This document shows, piece by piece, positions 36,674-45,501 of a DNA stretch of 64,000 nucleotides. The translations under genes were made by a program, and so were the position numbers. Every line of letters starts with the position of its first letter. Positions within the stretch are counted from its first letter, which is position 1. This stretch comes from Mariniflexile sp. AS56 (GTDB taxonomy: Bacteria > Bacteroidota > Bacteroidia > Flavobacteriales > Flavobacteriaceae), in NCBI RefSeq assembly GCF_030552475.1, contig NZ_JAUPED010000010.1:124001-188000 (forward strand). The letters are read 5' to 3'. The notes under the pieces were generated by a model that was given only the letters and a program-made list of their open reading frames with translations, was not told the DNA's origin and did not search any database.

Positions 36674-37591
36674 CTAGTTCCCAAACTTTTTTATAAAATC
36701 TTCTTTATTAGAAACATTTGATTTTATAAAAACATTAGAGGCATGTTTTCTTACCGTACTGTAAGCAATAAACATGTTTTCTGATATTTTTTTATAGCTG
36801 TTGCCCTTTATAATCTGGATAGCAATTTCATTTTCTCTATTTGTAAAATTATAGTCTTTTCCAATGTTTCGTTTTAATATATAAGTATTTTTTAACCTAT
36901 ATAAATAGCTGTTAATTTCCATGGTGGTAACTAAAAAGAATGCCATACTAACCAAAGGTTGGGTAATTGGTTGAAAATCGCCAAAATAAGTGAGCAATGG
37001 CAAAAGTATTATAGATAATATAGAAGTTAGTCCCATATAAGTTTGGATTTTAAAATAACGTTGCCTTTTTACTTCTTTTTTTATAGTTATAAAGAAATAG
37101 ATAAGGAATGTGATGGACAAAAGTATAGGGAATATTAGGAAAAGGCTCCTTGCGAAGTTTAAGGATTTAGTATATAAATAGGGTATTATGAAAAAGATCA
37201 AAAAGCTAAGTGATAATATAATTGTCAAGTTTTTAATCTTAAAAAACCAGTTAGGTGCAATGATGTTGAATTCAATATATAAATACCAAACAAGATAAAC
37301 ACACATAATTATTGAGATGCTATACGTTAATATATATTGATAGAATATGGGTCCTGGTAAAGATTTATCTGGTAATAACCCGTTCAAAAGGTTATATAAA
37401 AGGAATAGGATTGCTAAAACCAAATATCTGTAGGATGCTTTGTTTGGTTTTTGTTTACTGAAAACTATTTTAAATAATTGAAAAACAATGATAATACTAA
37501 TTGCAATGCAAATGAATAGTACAATCCAATGCATCGAAGAGGAATATTCATACTCTGGGGTATAATGATATTTTTTTTGTACAATAATCAT
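36674..37591 (-). CDS. Membrane-anchored LuxR-type transcription regulator
   Basis: About seven hydrophobic segments fill residues 20-225. They are followed by a LuxR-type HTH at the C-terminus (FTNRENEIAIQIIKGNSYKK, then STVRKHASNVFIKSNVSNKE). This is a membrane-sensor-plus-HTH arrangement known from several Bacteroidota regulators. Divergent from the D-cysteine desulfhydrase-like gene, with 82 bases between the starts; it may control that gene, but this is inference. A 246-base gap with nothing recognisable separates it from rteC. Confidence 0.8.
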   Translation of the reverse strand: MIIVQKKYHYTPEYEYSSSMHWIVLFICIAISIIIVFQLFKIVFSKQKPNKASYRYLVLAILFLLYNLLNGLLPDKSLPGPIFYQYILTYSISIIMCVYLVWYLYIEFNIIAPNWFFKIKNLTIILSLSFLIFFIIPYLYTKSLNFARSLFLIFPILLSITFLIYFFITIKKEVKRQRYFKIQTYMGLTSILSIILLPLLTYFGDFQPITQPLVSMAFFLVTTMEINSYLYRLKNTYILKRNIGKDYNFTNRENEIAIQIIKGNSYKKISENMFIAYSTVRKHASNVFIKSNVSNKEDFIKKFGN

Positions 37592-37673
37592 TAAAGTGTT
37601 GAATTACAAAATATTAATATAATATTTTATTTGCAATTAAAGAAGTTTTATCTTAGTATTAAATAAAAACACC

Positions 37674-38654
37674 ATGATGCTTTCAAAAAAATATCCTCTA
37701 GGTTTTTTCCCAACACCATTGGAGAAGATGGAAAACTTATCAAAAAAATATACTGATTATAATTTATATATCAAGCGCGATGACAATTCTGGATTAGCGT
37801 CTGGAGGTAACAAGGTAAGGAAACTTCAATTTTTTATTTACGAAGCTTTGGATAAAGGATGCGAGACTATCATTACCGCTGGGGCACAACAATCCAATCA
37901 TTGCCGACAGACGGCAGCGGCCTGCGCTAAAGCTGGATTAGAATGCCATCTATTGTTAGGGGGTAATCAAACGGAAAATTACACAGGTAATTTATTGCTT
38001 TCTCATTTACTGGGTGCCAATATCCATTTTACTGGAGACAATAGAAAGGGTGAAGATTTATTTTCTTTAAAGCAAAAATTAGAGGAACAAAATAAAAAAG
38101 TCTATGTAGTACCGTATGGAGGTTCAAATTTACTTGGAGCATATGGGTTTGTAGATGCTGTAAAAGAGTTAAAAGAGCAGCTATCTGATATGAAATTGAA
38201 AATGGATTATATTTTCTTTGCCTCTAGTTCGGGAGGAACACAGGCTGGACTCAAACTTGGAGTAGATTTTTATGGATTTAAAACCAAGCTAATGCCCATA
38301 AGTATCGACAAATTGGGTTATGGAGATTTAACATTGGATGAAGCAGTATTGGCACTATTGCTAGAAGGTCAGAAGACATTGGGTATTGATAAAAAATATA
38401 CAATTGAAGATGCAACACTAATCAGAGGCTATGATTCACAAGGATATGGTGTGATAACTTCAAACGAAAAGTATGCTATAAAAGAATTGGCTCATAGCGA
38501 AGGTGTTTTGCTTGACCCAGTTTATTCTGGAAGGGCATTTTATGGTATGTTAGACCATCTTAAAAGTAATAAAATTAAAAAAAAATCCAATGTTCTCTTT
38601 TGGCATACAGGAGGTTTACCAGCTAATTTTTATTATTCTAAAGAATTAAGGTAA
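37674..38654 (+). CDS. dcyD: PLP-dependent D-cysteine desulfhydrase/ACC deaminase family enzyme
   Basis: Likely converts D-cysteine to pyruvate, sulfide and ammonia; ACC deaminase activity is the alternative within the same family. The PLP lysine is in RDDNSGLASGGNKVRKL (Lys near residue 47), with QQSNHCRQTAAACAKAGLEC and SSSGGTQAGLKLG for phosphate binding. The 326 aa length is normal. The two ATGs at 37674 and 37677 are equally good starts. Confidence 0.85.
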   Translation: MMLSKKYPLGFFPTPLEKMENLSKKYTDYNLYIKRDDNSGLASGGNKVRKLQFFIYEALDKGCETIITAGAQQSNHCRQTAAACAKAGLECHLLLGGNQTENYTGNLLLSHLLGANIHFTGDNRKGEDLFSLKQKLEEQNKKVYVVPYGGSNLLGAYGFVDAVKELKEQLSDMKLKMDYIFFASSSGGTQAGLKLGVDFYGFKTKLMPISIDKLGYGDLTLDEAVLALLLEGQKTLGIDKKYTIEDATLIRGYDSQGYGVITSNEKYAIKELAHSEGVLLDPVYSGRAFYGMLDHLKSNKIKKKSNVLFWHTGGLPANFYYSKELR

Positions 38655-38751
38655 GAAAATAATATGGGTTTAATTGAATTTGTTGCCATTTGTGTTTGTT
38701 TGGTATATGAGTGACAAAAAGCACAAAATGTTTTAGCTATGTTTTAGCAAA

Positions 38752-38783
38752 TAAAAAAGTCAAGAAATTTTTTTCTTGACTTT
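38752..38783 (-). terminator. Terminator of the tRNA-Met transcript
   Basis: AAAGTCAAGAAA (38756-38767) pairs with TTTCTTGACTTT (38772-38783). Read on the - strand it is followed by a T run, and it lies 16 bases past the tRNA 3' end. Confidence 0.85.
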
Positions 38784-38798
38784 CCTTTGTTTACCTTG

Positions 38799-38872
38799 TA
38801 GCGAGAGGGGGGCACGATCCCCCGACCTCCGGGTTATGAATCCGACGCTCTAACCAACTGAGCTACCTCGCC
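38799..38872 (-). tRNA. tRNA-Met (anticodon CAT)
   Basis: The - strand folds as a cloverleaf of 74 nt. The acceptor GGCGAGG pairs with TCTCGCT (two G-U pairs). The D arm is GCTC/GAGC, the anticodon loop TTCATAA and the T arm GGGGG/CCCCC. There is no encoded CCA. A31-C39 is a mismatch, and T-loop position 54 is A rather than T; both are worth noting but do not break the fold. It is an elongator-type Met tRNA by shape, though initiator or Ile (lysidine) use of CAT cannot be fully excluded by eye. Confidence 0.93.
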
Positions 38873-38886
38873 TTTTTTTGTGCGTG

Positions 38887-38916
38887 CAAATATAGAAACA
38901 TTATTGTTGTTTGCAA
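38887..38916 (-). promoter_or_regulatory. Promoter of tRNA-Met
   Basis: On the - strand, TTG (38914-38916) and TATATTTG (38887-38894) with a 19-base spacer match the Bacteroidota consensus. The -7 box lies 14 bases before the tRNA. Confidence 0.75.
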
Positions 38917-39003
38917 ATAATACTTGACTAAATTATTATTAATTTTTATTACTGTACTTATTAATTAATGTATATATTGGGAACTTAATATTTTACAGTA
39001 CTT

Positions 39004-39393
39004 ATGGACGAGAAAATTAAATTTGAAATTGAATTTACAATACAAGCTTCACCTCAATTAATTTACCAATACATCTCTACGCCTTCTGGTTTATCGGAAT
39101 GGTTTTCAGATAATGTGAATTCTAGAGGCGAGTTATTTACTTTTATTTGGGATGATAGTGAAGAAAAAGCAAAATTGCTAAGTAAAAAATCAGGCGAACG
39201 TATAAAATTCAGATGGATTAATGACGATGATGACCAAACTTCTTATTTTGAAATTAAAATTCAGGTAGACGAAATCACTAAAGATGTATCTTTAATTATT
39301 ACAGATTTTGCTGAAGAAGACGAAGTAGAAGAATCTAAAATGCTTTGGGAAAACCAAATTTCTAGTTTAAAGCAAGTATTAGGCTCCGCTTAA
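39004..39393 (+). CDS. START-like/AHSA1 domain protein
   Basis: A 129-residue helix-grip protein with the pattern EFTIQASPQLIYQYISTPSG, then LSEWFSDNVN and a C-terminal helix (MLWENQISSLKQVLGSA). The family (START-like/AHSA1) often binds small hydrophobic ligands, but no ligand can be named. It opens a run of conserved flavobacterial core genes. A terminator overlaps the promoter of the next gene. Confidence 0.85.
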   Translation: MDEKIKFEIEFTIQASPQLIYQYISTPSGLSEWFSDNVNSRGELFTFIWDDSEEKAKLLSKKSGERIKFRWINDDDDQTSYFEIKIQVDEITKDVSLIITDFAEEDEVEESKMLWENQISSLKQVLGSA

Positions 39394-39415
39394 TTCTAAA
39401 ACAATATTTTTAAAT

Positions 39416-39450
39416 TATATTTGTCCCGAATTTACTTCGGGACTTTTTTT
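39416..39450 (+). promoter_or_regulatory. Terminator hairpin overlapping a -7 box, directly before an ATG
   Basis: GTCCCGAA (39423-39430), loop TTTAC, TTCGGGAC (39436-39443) and seven T (39444-39450) form a strong terminator for the START gene. The -7 box TATATTTG (39416-39423) ends on the first base of the hairpin, and the ATG of the next gene is the base after the last T. No clear TTG -33 box was found. Confidence 0.65.
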
Positions 39451-40293
39451 ATGACAAATTTTAACGGGACTATCTTAGAGCAAGAACAACTAGTATCAAT
39501 CCATAATAGGGGGTATGCCTACGGGGATGCTCTTTTTGAAACAATTAAAGCGTCTCACGGAAAATTGTTTTTTTGGGAAGATCATTATTTTAGACTTATG
39601 GCTTCCATGCGTATTATGCGTATGGAGATTCCTATGAATTTCACCATGGAATATCTAGAGGATCAAATTCTAAATACTCTAAAAGCATCGAATTTAGAAG
39701 ACACTTCAGCTAGAGTTAAACTCTTAGTTCATAGAAATGAAGGTGGGTTGTATTTACCAAACACCAATGATGTCAGTTTTGCGATTTCTGTAAAGCATAT
39801 TGAAAATGATTTTTACACGCTTCAAGAAGGGTTTTACGAAGTCGATTTATTTAAAGATTATTATGTATCACCTAGTCTATTATCGACCTTAAAAACCAAT
39901 AATAAAGCACTTAATGTTGTTGGAAGCATTTACGCTAAAGAGAATAATTTGGCTAATTGTCTTGTTTTAAATACAAACAAGCATGTTGTTGAAGCTTTGA
40001 ATGGAAATGTTTTTGTAGTTAAAGGAAATACTATTAAAACGCCACCTATAAGTGATGGTTGTTTAAAAGGTGTTATGCGTAAGCAAATTATAGAGATTTT
40101 AAAAACAGGGACTGAATTTGAATTAATTGAAGAATCTGTTTCTCCGTTTGAACTTCAAAAAGCCGACGAAATTTTTATAACCAATGTTATTGTTGGTATT
40201 CAACCAGTAACAAAATATCGTAAGAAGTTATTTAATACAGAATTATCAAAAACTATTCTGCAAAAATTAAATGTGAAATTACGTTTAAGTTAA
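39451..40293 (+). CDS. Aminotransferase class IV (aminodeoxychorismate lyase/BCAT-like)
   Basis: The start is the ATG at 39451; the TTG at 39421 would place the terminator hairpin inside the gene. PLP fold-type IV features include NRGYAYGDALFETIK (residues about 20-34), SPSLLSTLKTNNKALNVVGS containing the likely catalytic Lys, and CLVLNTNKHVVEALNGNVFV. The 280 aa length fits PabC (4-aminobenzoate from aminodeoxychorismate) or a branched-chain aminotransferase; motifs do not settle which. It converges with the YqgE gene, overlapping its end by four bases. Confidence 0.85.
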   Translation: MTNFNGTILEQEQLVSIHNRGYAYGDALFETIKASHGKLFFWEDHYFRLMASMRIMRMEIPMNFTMEYLEDQILNTLKASNLEDTSARVKLLVHRNEGGLYLPNTNDVSFAISVKHIENDFYTLQEGFYEVDLFKDYYVSPSLLSTLKTNNKALNVVGSIYAKENNLANCLVLNTNKHVVEALNGNVFVVKGNTIKTPPISDGCLKGVMRKQIIEILKTGTEFELIEESVSPFELQKADEIFITNVIVGIQPVTKYRKKLFNTELSKTILQKLNVKLRLS

Positions 40294-40850
40294 TTGTAAT
40301 TTGGGTTTTCTGGTGCATTGCTCCATATGCTGTACTCATCACCAAATTCGAGCATTTTTTCTTTCCAAAATGTTTCGTAATTCTTTTCAATAATTTGATT
40401 TTTATAAACATTCTCGGTTACTACCCATGAATTAGATTTTAATTCATTTTCTAATTGATTAGTGTCCCAACCGGAATACCCTAGAAAGAATTTAATGTCG
40501 TTTTCGTTTATAACTTGTTTTGCAATAAGTTCGGCAACATTACTAAAATCACCACCCCAATAAATACCTAAAGAAATTTCAATACTATTAGGAATTAGGT
40601 GTGGTATTTTATGAATAAAATACAAATTATCTTGTTCCACTGGTCCACCATTGTAAACTTTAAAGGAAGCTTCTACTTCAGGAACCAAATCGTTAATAGT
40701 ATAATCTAACGGTTTGTTCAAAATAAAACCTATGGAACCTTCATCAGAATGGTCCGCTAATAAAATTATGGACCTATTAAAGGAAGTGTCGCCTATAATG
40801 GTAGGTTCAGCGATTAACAAATTACCTTTTTTTGGTGTTAGTGTAACCAT
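40290..40850 (-). CDS. yqgE: YqgE/AlgH family protein
   Basis: A 186-residue cytoplasmic protein with the family start KKGNLLIAEPTIIGDTSFNR, then SIILLADHSDEGSIGFILNKPL and YNGGPVEQDNLYFIHK. The molecular function is not established in the family. Part of the conserved core block shared by flavobacteria. The HU gene upstream on the same strand ends in its own terminator, so this gene is a separate unit. Confidence 0.93.
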   Translation of the reverse strand: MVTLTPKKGNLLIAEPTIIGDTSFNRSIILLADHSDEGSIGFILNKPLDYTINDLVPEVEASFKVYNGGPVEQDNLYFIHKIPHLIPNSIEISLGIYWGGDFSNVAELIAKQVINENDIKFFLGYSGWDTNQLENELKSNSWVVTENVYKNQIIEKNYETFWKEKMLEFGDEYSIWSNAPENPNYN

Positions 40851-40920
40851 ATCATCGAAGAATTAGTAACTAAATCTAAGATTTATTTCTTAAAAATGCA
40901 ACTGTTTTGTGTAAATATAA

Positions 40921-40952
40921 AAAAAAGCCTTCAAAAATTTGAAGGCTTTTTT
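40921..40952 (-). terminator. Terminator after the HU gene
   Basis: AAAAAAGCCTTCAAA (40921-40935), two-base loop, TTTGAAGGCTTTTTT (40938-40952). A perfect 15-bp stem with T/A tracts on both sides; it lies 20 bases past the HU stop on the - strand. Confidence 0.9.
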
Positions 40953-40972
40953 AATATAAATAATGTAAATGA

Positions 40973-41245
40973 TTAATTTACAGCGTTTGATAAGTCAGCT
41001 CCAGCTTTAAACTTTACAACTTTTTTAGCTTTAATTTTAATAGTAGCTCCCGTTTGTGGGTTTCTACCTTCTCTTGCAGCTCTTTGAGATACTGACCAAG
41101 ATCCAAATCCTACTAAAGAAACACGGTTACCTTTTTGTAAAGCACCTTCAATTTCAATAAGTGCACATTCTAATGCTTTTTTTGCAGCAGCTTTAGTAAT
41201 TCCAGCATGTTCTGCCATTGCATCGATTAAATCTGTTTTGTTCAT
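40973..41245 (-). CDS. HU family DNA-binding protein
   Basis: A histone-like nucleoid protein of 90 aa. The signature is present: MNKTDLIDAMAEHAGITKAA, then NRVSLVGFGSWSVSQRAARE and GRNPQTGATIKIKAKKVVKF. Binds and bends DNA non-specifically. Flanked by its own promoter and terminator. Confidence 0.96.
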   Translation of the reverse strand: MNKTDLIDAMAEHAGITKAAAKKALECALIEIEGALQKGNRVSLVGFGSWSVSQRAAREGRNPQTGATIKIKAKKVVKFKAGADLSNAVN

Positions 41246-41300
41246 AATGTAATATTTAAATTATTAATAAATTGGTTAAACATTTTGTTAAATCCTACTA

Positions 41301-41330
41301 CAAATTTATACGGATTATGCAACCATGCAA
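41301..41330 (-). promoter_or_regulatory. Promoter of the HU gene
   Basis: On the - strand, TTG (41328-41330) and TAAATTTG (41301-41308), spacer 19. The leader to the ATG at 41245 is about 50 bases. Confidence 0.7.
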
Positions 41331-41436
41331 GTAATAGTAAGGTAAATGCATACTATTGTTAATAAATTAACGATTTTGTTAATAAAGACACAGAGTTTTA
41401 TCGATGAAATTAACTAAAGTCAATGATAACAAGGCT

Positions 41437-42384
41437 TTAGCGCATTTTTGCATCAGCATCAAAATCATACCCATTTAAAAGCGATTTTACATCCATGGTT
41501 CGCTTTCCAGGAAGCTTAATATCCTTAATAATTATATAACCTTTTGATACAGCTACCTTTAATTCTTTTTTTGTTGAAATAATAGTCCCATTACTATGGT
41601 TATGGGGCATCGTTTCTTTATCGGCTCCATAAATTTTTATGTCTAATGTATCATTTCCATTTACTAATGAACACCAAGCAGCAGGGTATGGGCTTAAACC
41701 ACGAATTAAGTTATGAATGTTTTCTAAAGTATCATTCCAATCAATTTTACAATTGTCTCTATCTAATTTATAAGCGGTTTTAATATCGGAAGATTCTGTT
41801 TGCGGAATTGTTTTAACGGAACCTTCTCCTATAAGAACTACCGTTTTTAGTACCAAGTCGCTTCCAATAGCCATTAAAGTATCATGCAGGCTTCCTGCGT
41901 TCTCATCAGGGTTGATATGGATTGTTTCTTGAAGAATCATATCGCCTGTATCAATTTTTTCATCAATAAAAAAGGTTGAAACACCCGTTTTTGATTCACC
42001 ATTAATTATTGCCCAATTAATAGGGGCAGCACCTCGGTAGTTTGGCAATAAGGACGCATGTAGGTTAAAAGTGCCATATTCAGGCATTTGCCAAACAATT
42101 TTTGGTAACATTCTAAATGCTACCACTATTTGTAAATTAGCATTTAAAGCTTTTAATTCATCTATAAAAGCATCGTTTTTTAAATTAGTAGGTTGTAGAA
42201 CCGTTAAGTTTTGAGAAACCGCATACTGTTTTACAGCACTTTCGTTCAATTTTTGTCCACGACCTGCAGGTTTATCTGGTGCTGTTATTACACCTACTAT
42301 ATTATAGTCGTGTTCTACTAAGGTTTTTAATGTGGCTACGGCAAAATCTGGCGTACCCATAAATACAATTCTTAAATCTTTCAT
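41437..42384 (-). CDS. fmt: Methionyl-tRNA formyltransferase
   Basis: Formylates Met-tRNA(fMet) with 10-formyl-THF for translation initiation. The catalytic loop is intact in NLHASLLPNYRGAAPINWAI (Asn/His) and in STFFIDEKIDTGDMI (Asp). The C-terminal domain begins near LSPYPAAWCSL. The 315 aa length is normal. Downstream of recQ on the same strand with a 51-base spacer. Confidence 0.96.
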   Translation of the reverse strand: MKDLRIVFMGTPDFAVATLKTLVEHDYNIVGVITAPDKPAGRGQKLNESAVKQYAVSQNLTVLQPTNLKNDAFIDELKALNANLQIVVAFRMLPKIVWQMPEYGTFNLHASLLPNYRGAAPINWAIINGESKTGVSTFFIDEKIDTGDMILQETIHINPDENAGSLHDTLMAIGSDLVLKTVVLIGEGSVKTIPQTESSDIKTAYKLDRDNCKIDWNDTLENIHNLIRGLSPYPAAWCSLVNGNDTLDIKIYGADKETMPHNHSNGTIISTKKELKVAVSKGYIIIKDIKLPGKRTMDVKSLLNGYDFDADAKMR

Positions 42385-42435
42385 CGGTGGATGTTTCTTA
42401 TTTTTAATGAATCAATTGTAGTTAGTTATCTAATT

Positions 42436-44340
42436 TTACAAATGACTTAATTTATATGTGTTTGTTGGTGTTATCGAAATAATTTGATGCTCTAAAAGCA
42501 ATTTTAAAATAGCTTTTAAATCGGTTTCGGAACAGTTTAAGGCCGCAACCATATTTCTTGACGAGTGGTCGCCTGTTTCAAGCAATTCTATAACTTGTTT
42601 TCTTGTTATTTGAATGGTTTCCGGTTTCGCTACCTTTTTAGGACTTATACAAACTGAACAAATACCACACGGTTTGGCATCTTTTTCACCAAAATAGGCG
42701 AGGAGTTGCATGCTTTTACATACAGATTCGTTTTCAACATAATCGAGTATTGCTTTTACTTGAAACTGTTTTAATTCGTTTTGTTGCTCTATTATAGAAG
42801 CGATCCGGTTGATGGTTTTATCATCTTCGCGTGGCTCTATAAAGGTAACTTGTGCATCGGTTTTTGCTAAATTTAAGGTGATAATTTCGTCTTTTTCTAA
42901 TTGCTGAAGCGTTTTTGTTACTGTAATTTCATTTGTTGATGCTTTTTCTGCAATTTTAACCAGATCTATTTTTGTGTTTTGGTCGAAAATTCCACCATAC
43001 ATTCTTAAAATAGATTTGACTATCAGATTGAAATTAGAATGACTTTCTAAATAATTAAATAGCGACCCACTGGAGATAATAAATTGTGCCGACACCTTAT
43101 TTTTGAATTGCTTTGAAAGTGTAATTACACTATTTCTATCTAATAGTAATAAGGCATTATAGGATAAAACAGCGTTGAAACTATAGGTTTTGCAAAAGGA
43201 ATTAAAATCAAAATCAGACGTAACATATTCGCCTTCCCCATATGATATTTGGAAATAGCTACACAGTTTTCTATATACCTGCTTAACAAAATCTACAGTA
43301 GGTAAAACATTTAAAAACTGACTTTTAACCAAAACTTCATCACTTTTATTTTTTAAAATAACAGCAAAGGCCTTGTCTCCATTACGCCCTACACGCCCCG
43401 CTTCTTGAAAATAACTTTCAATACTTTCTGGTAAGTTTAAATGGATCACCGTTTTAACATCGGGCTTGTCAATACCCATCCCGAAAGCGTTGGTGGCCAC
43501 CATAACTTGTTTTTGGTTTTGCAACCACTGCGCCATGTTTGTGTCTTTTTCCGCATTCGTTAAACCACCATGGTAATAAGTTGCCGATATTTTTTTTGAA
43601 TTTAAAAAAGCACTAACCTCTAAAGTCGATTTTCTATTACGCACATAAATAATAGAGGCCGTTTTATATTTTTTTAGAATAGTTTCAATACGATAGTATT
43701 TATCTTCTTCATGATAAACCATATAACCCAAATTGGGTCTGGAAAACGATTGTTTAAATACCTTTGGCTGAATAAAATCGAGTTCTTTAATAATGTCTTC
43801 CACTACTTCTGGGGTGGCCGATGCTGTTAAAGCCACCACATTGACTGTTGGGCGTAATTGGCGTAAAAGCGCAATGTTTTTGTAGGCTGGTCTAAAATCG
43901 CTGCCCCATTGTGAAATGCAATGTGCCTCATCGACCGCAATTAAATTTACATTCATTTGCTTGATGCGCTCTTGAACTAGCTCTTGTTGTAAACGCTCTG
44001 GCGAGAGGTATAAAAATTTGTAATTACCATAAATACAGTTGTCTAAAAGCGTATCTAGCTGGCTGTATGTGATGCCACTGGTAAGCGCCATGGCTTTAAT
44101 GCCTTTATCATTTAGCTGTTGTACTTGATCTTTCATCAAGGCTATTAATGGTGAAACTACCACGCAAATTCCTTCTTTAGCTAAAGCAGGAATTTGAAAG
44201 CATAAGGATTTCCCTCCACCTGTTGGCAGTAGTACAAACGTATCTTCCCCCTCAATAACCGCATTTATAATGGCTTCTTGCTCGGGACGGAATTCGGTAA
44301 AATTCCAGTAACGTTCTAATATATTAATGGGTTGTTCCAT
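42436..44340 (-). CDS. recQ: ATP-dependent DNA helicase RecQ
   Basis: 3'-5' helicase in recombination repair. Superfamily 2 motifs: Walker A LLPTGGGKSLCF (Lys44), DEAH box in AVDEAHCISQWGSDFRP, and motif VI QEAGRVGRNGDKA. Zinc-binding Cys residues of the RQC region are in KPCGICSVC near residue 555. At 634 aa there is room for RQC but no obvious HRDC domain. It directly abuts the upstream ATPase gene, so the two are coupled. Confidence 0.95.
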   Translation of the reverse strand: MEQPINILERYWNFTEFRPEQEAIINAVIEGEDTFVLLPTGGGKSLCFQIPALAKEGICVVVSPLIALMKDQVQQLNDKGIKAMALTSGITYSQLDTLLDNCIYGNYKFLYLSPERLQQELVQERIKQMNVNLIAVDEAHCISQWGSDFRPAYKNIALLRQLRPTVNVVALTASATPEVVEDIIKELDFIQPKVFKQSFSRPNLGYMVYHEEDKYYRIETILKKYKTASIIYVRNRKSTLEVSAFLNSKKISATYYHGGLTNAEKDTNMAQWLQNQKQVMVATNAFGMGIDKPDVKTVIHLNLPESIESYFQEAGRVGRNGDKAFAVILKNKSDEVLVKSQFLNVLPTVDFVKQVYRKLCSYFQISYGEGEYVTSDFDFNSFCKTYSFNAVLSYNALLLLDRNSVITLSKQFKNKVSAQFIISSGSLFNYLESHSNFNLIVKSILRMYGGIFDQNTKIDLVKIAEKASTNEITVTKTLQQLEKDEIITLNLAKTDAQVTFIEPREDDKTINRIASIIEQQNELKQFQVKAILDYVENESVCKSMQLLAYFGEKDAKPCGICSVCISPKKVAKPETIQITRKQVIELLETGDHSSRNMVAALNCSETDLKAILKLLLEHQIISITPTNTYKLSHL

Positions 44341-44880
44341 CTATAGCTTTAGCGCTTTTAAAATGTAATCGGTTCTGTTTTCTATGGTACCAAACGGTAC
44401 ATCAATTAATTTATAGTTAAATTGTTGGTAGGTGCTTAGTAAATGTTCGTGAATTTCTAAGGCTTGCTCAAAACTTTCGTAACGTTCGTTATCACTGGTG
44501 TAAATGGTTTCCCAAGGTTTTAAAATGAAAACAGTGTCGTACATAGGATGTTCACAAGCGTTTATAAAGGTTTGAGGATAGGTGTCTCCAATATAATTCA
44601 TATAGGCTAGAACATCTGGCAGGCCTCTATCGAAAAAAATAAGGTCGGATTGTAGTGCGTTGGCGGCTTCAAATTGTTGTTGTCTGCCTTTTAAAAGCAA
44701 CTCACTAAACAGTAAAGGTTTGGTTAAAAAGAGTTGGTCGATGCCTTCTTTTTTAGCATCTAAGGTTACTTGTCGTGAAATTTCTTCAAGACAGGTGTGT
44801 CCTCTTTTTATTAATTCGTTTATTAAAGTTGATTTTCCTGTACCAGGTCCGCCTGTAATTACAATTTTTCTTGTGTTCAA
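44341..44880 (-). CDS. P-loop AAA family ATPase (AAA_28-like)
   Basis: A 179-residue kinase-like P-loop protein with Walker A GGPGTGKST (residues 10-18) and a DRGLPD motif (residues near 104) typical of the AAA_28 group, similar to the N-terminal kinase domain in NadR-like proteins. The exact substrate is unknown. Adjacent to recQ with no spacer. Confidence 0.8.
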   Translation of the reverse strand: MNTRKIVITGGPGTGKSTLINELIKRGHTCLEEISRQVTLDAKKEGIDQLFLTKPLLFSELLLKGRQQQFEAANALQSDLIFFDRGLPDVLAYMNYIGDTYPQTFINACEHPMYDTVFILKPWETIYTSDNERYESFEQALEIHEHLLSTYQQFNYKLIDVPFGTIENRTDYILKALKL

Positions 44881-44950
44881 AAGTGAAAATTTAAGCTGTA
44901 AAATTAATAATTAACAATTGATAATTAACAATTAAAAGGGATAAATGAAT

Positions 44951-45070
44951 TTAGCTACTGCGACTGTGACTCTTGGTAGTGCGTTAGGGATTGTCGTGGA
45001 AAGCCCACAGCGAGGTACGAGCGCGGACTTGGAGCAGAAAGCCCGACCCGACGGTAGGAGGGGAACGCCC
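44951..45070. repeat. G+C-rich structured intergenic element
   Basis: A block strongly unlike the A+T-rich surroundings: 58 of the 90 bases from 44981 to 45070 are G or C by hand count. It contains GAAAGCCC twice (44999-45006 and 45037-45044), with GAGGTACGAGCGCGGACTT between. I recall similar blocks in intergenic regions of other flavobacteria, so it is probably a dispersed element. No coding frame is apparent. It is preceded by ATAATTAACAATT twice (44907-44919 and 44921-44933). Confidence 0.6.
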
Positions 45071-45113
45071 AAATTTTAAATACGTTTATTTTTTATAATT
45101 TACTTACTAAATG

Positions 45114-45121
45114 TATATTTG
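45114..45121 (+). promoter_or_regulatory. -7 promoter box before the DUF493 gene
   Basis: TATATTTG matches TAnnTTTG and lies 18 bases before the ATG at 45140; no TTG was found at the usual distance. Confidence 0.5.
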
Positions 45122-45139
45122 TGGGATATAAAGAACACT

Positions 45140-45433
45140 ATGAGTACACCTCCAAATTCAGATGAATTTTACGAAAAGCTAAAAGCGCAGTTATATGATA
45201 CGGCTAGTTGGCCTTCGGAATATTTATATAAGTTTATTATTAAATCGGATGCTTCTAAGATTGCAAAAGTGGAATCTATATTTGATAATATGGGTGCTGT
45301 TATACAAACTACAGAATCTAAAAACGGTAAGTATACAAGCATTTCTATTAATGTTTCTATCAAAAACCCTGAAACTGTGATAGAAAAGTACAAAGAAGTG
45401 GCAGAAAAAGTGGAAGGAGTAATAAGTCTTTAG
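45140..45433 (+). CDS. DUF493 family protein
   Basis: A 97-residue ferredoxin-like-fold protein (MSTPPNSDEFYEKLKAQLYD, then ASWPSEYLYKFII and YTSISINVSIKNPETVIEKY). The ATG at 45140 is used; the longer frame begins with TTG at 45119, which overlaps the -7 box. The function of the family is unknown. Part of the conserved core block before murA. Confidence 0.85.
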   Translation: MSTPPNSDEFYEKLKAQLYDTASWPSEYLYKFIIKSDASKIAKVESIFDNMGAVIQTTESKNGKYTSISINVSIKNPETVIEKYKEVAEKVEGVISL

Positions 45434-45501
45434 TTTTTTTTTGTATTTTGCACTAGCATAACTACTACATGCAGTAAACCCATAACTCTACACCATTTAT
45501 T

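Noticed and set aside
38799-38872. tRNA-Met as the integration site of the element
   Set aside because: No duplicate of the tRNA 3' end was found near the left end, and two apparently chromosomal genes lie between the tRNA and rteC.
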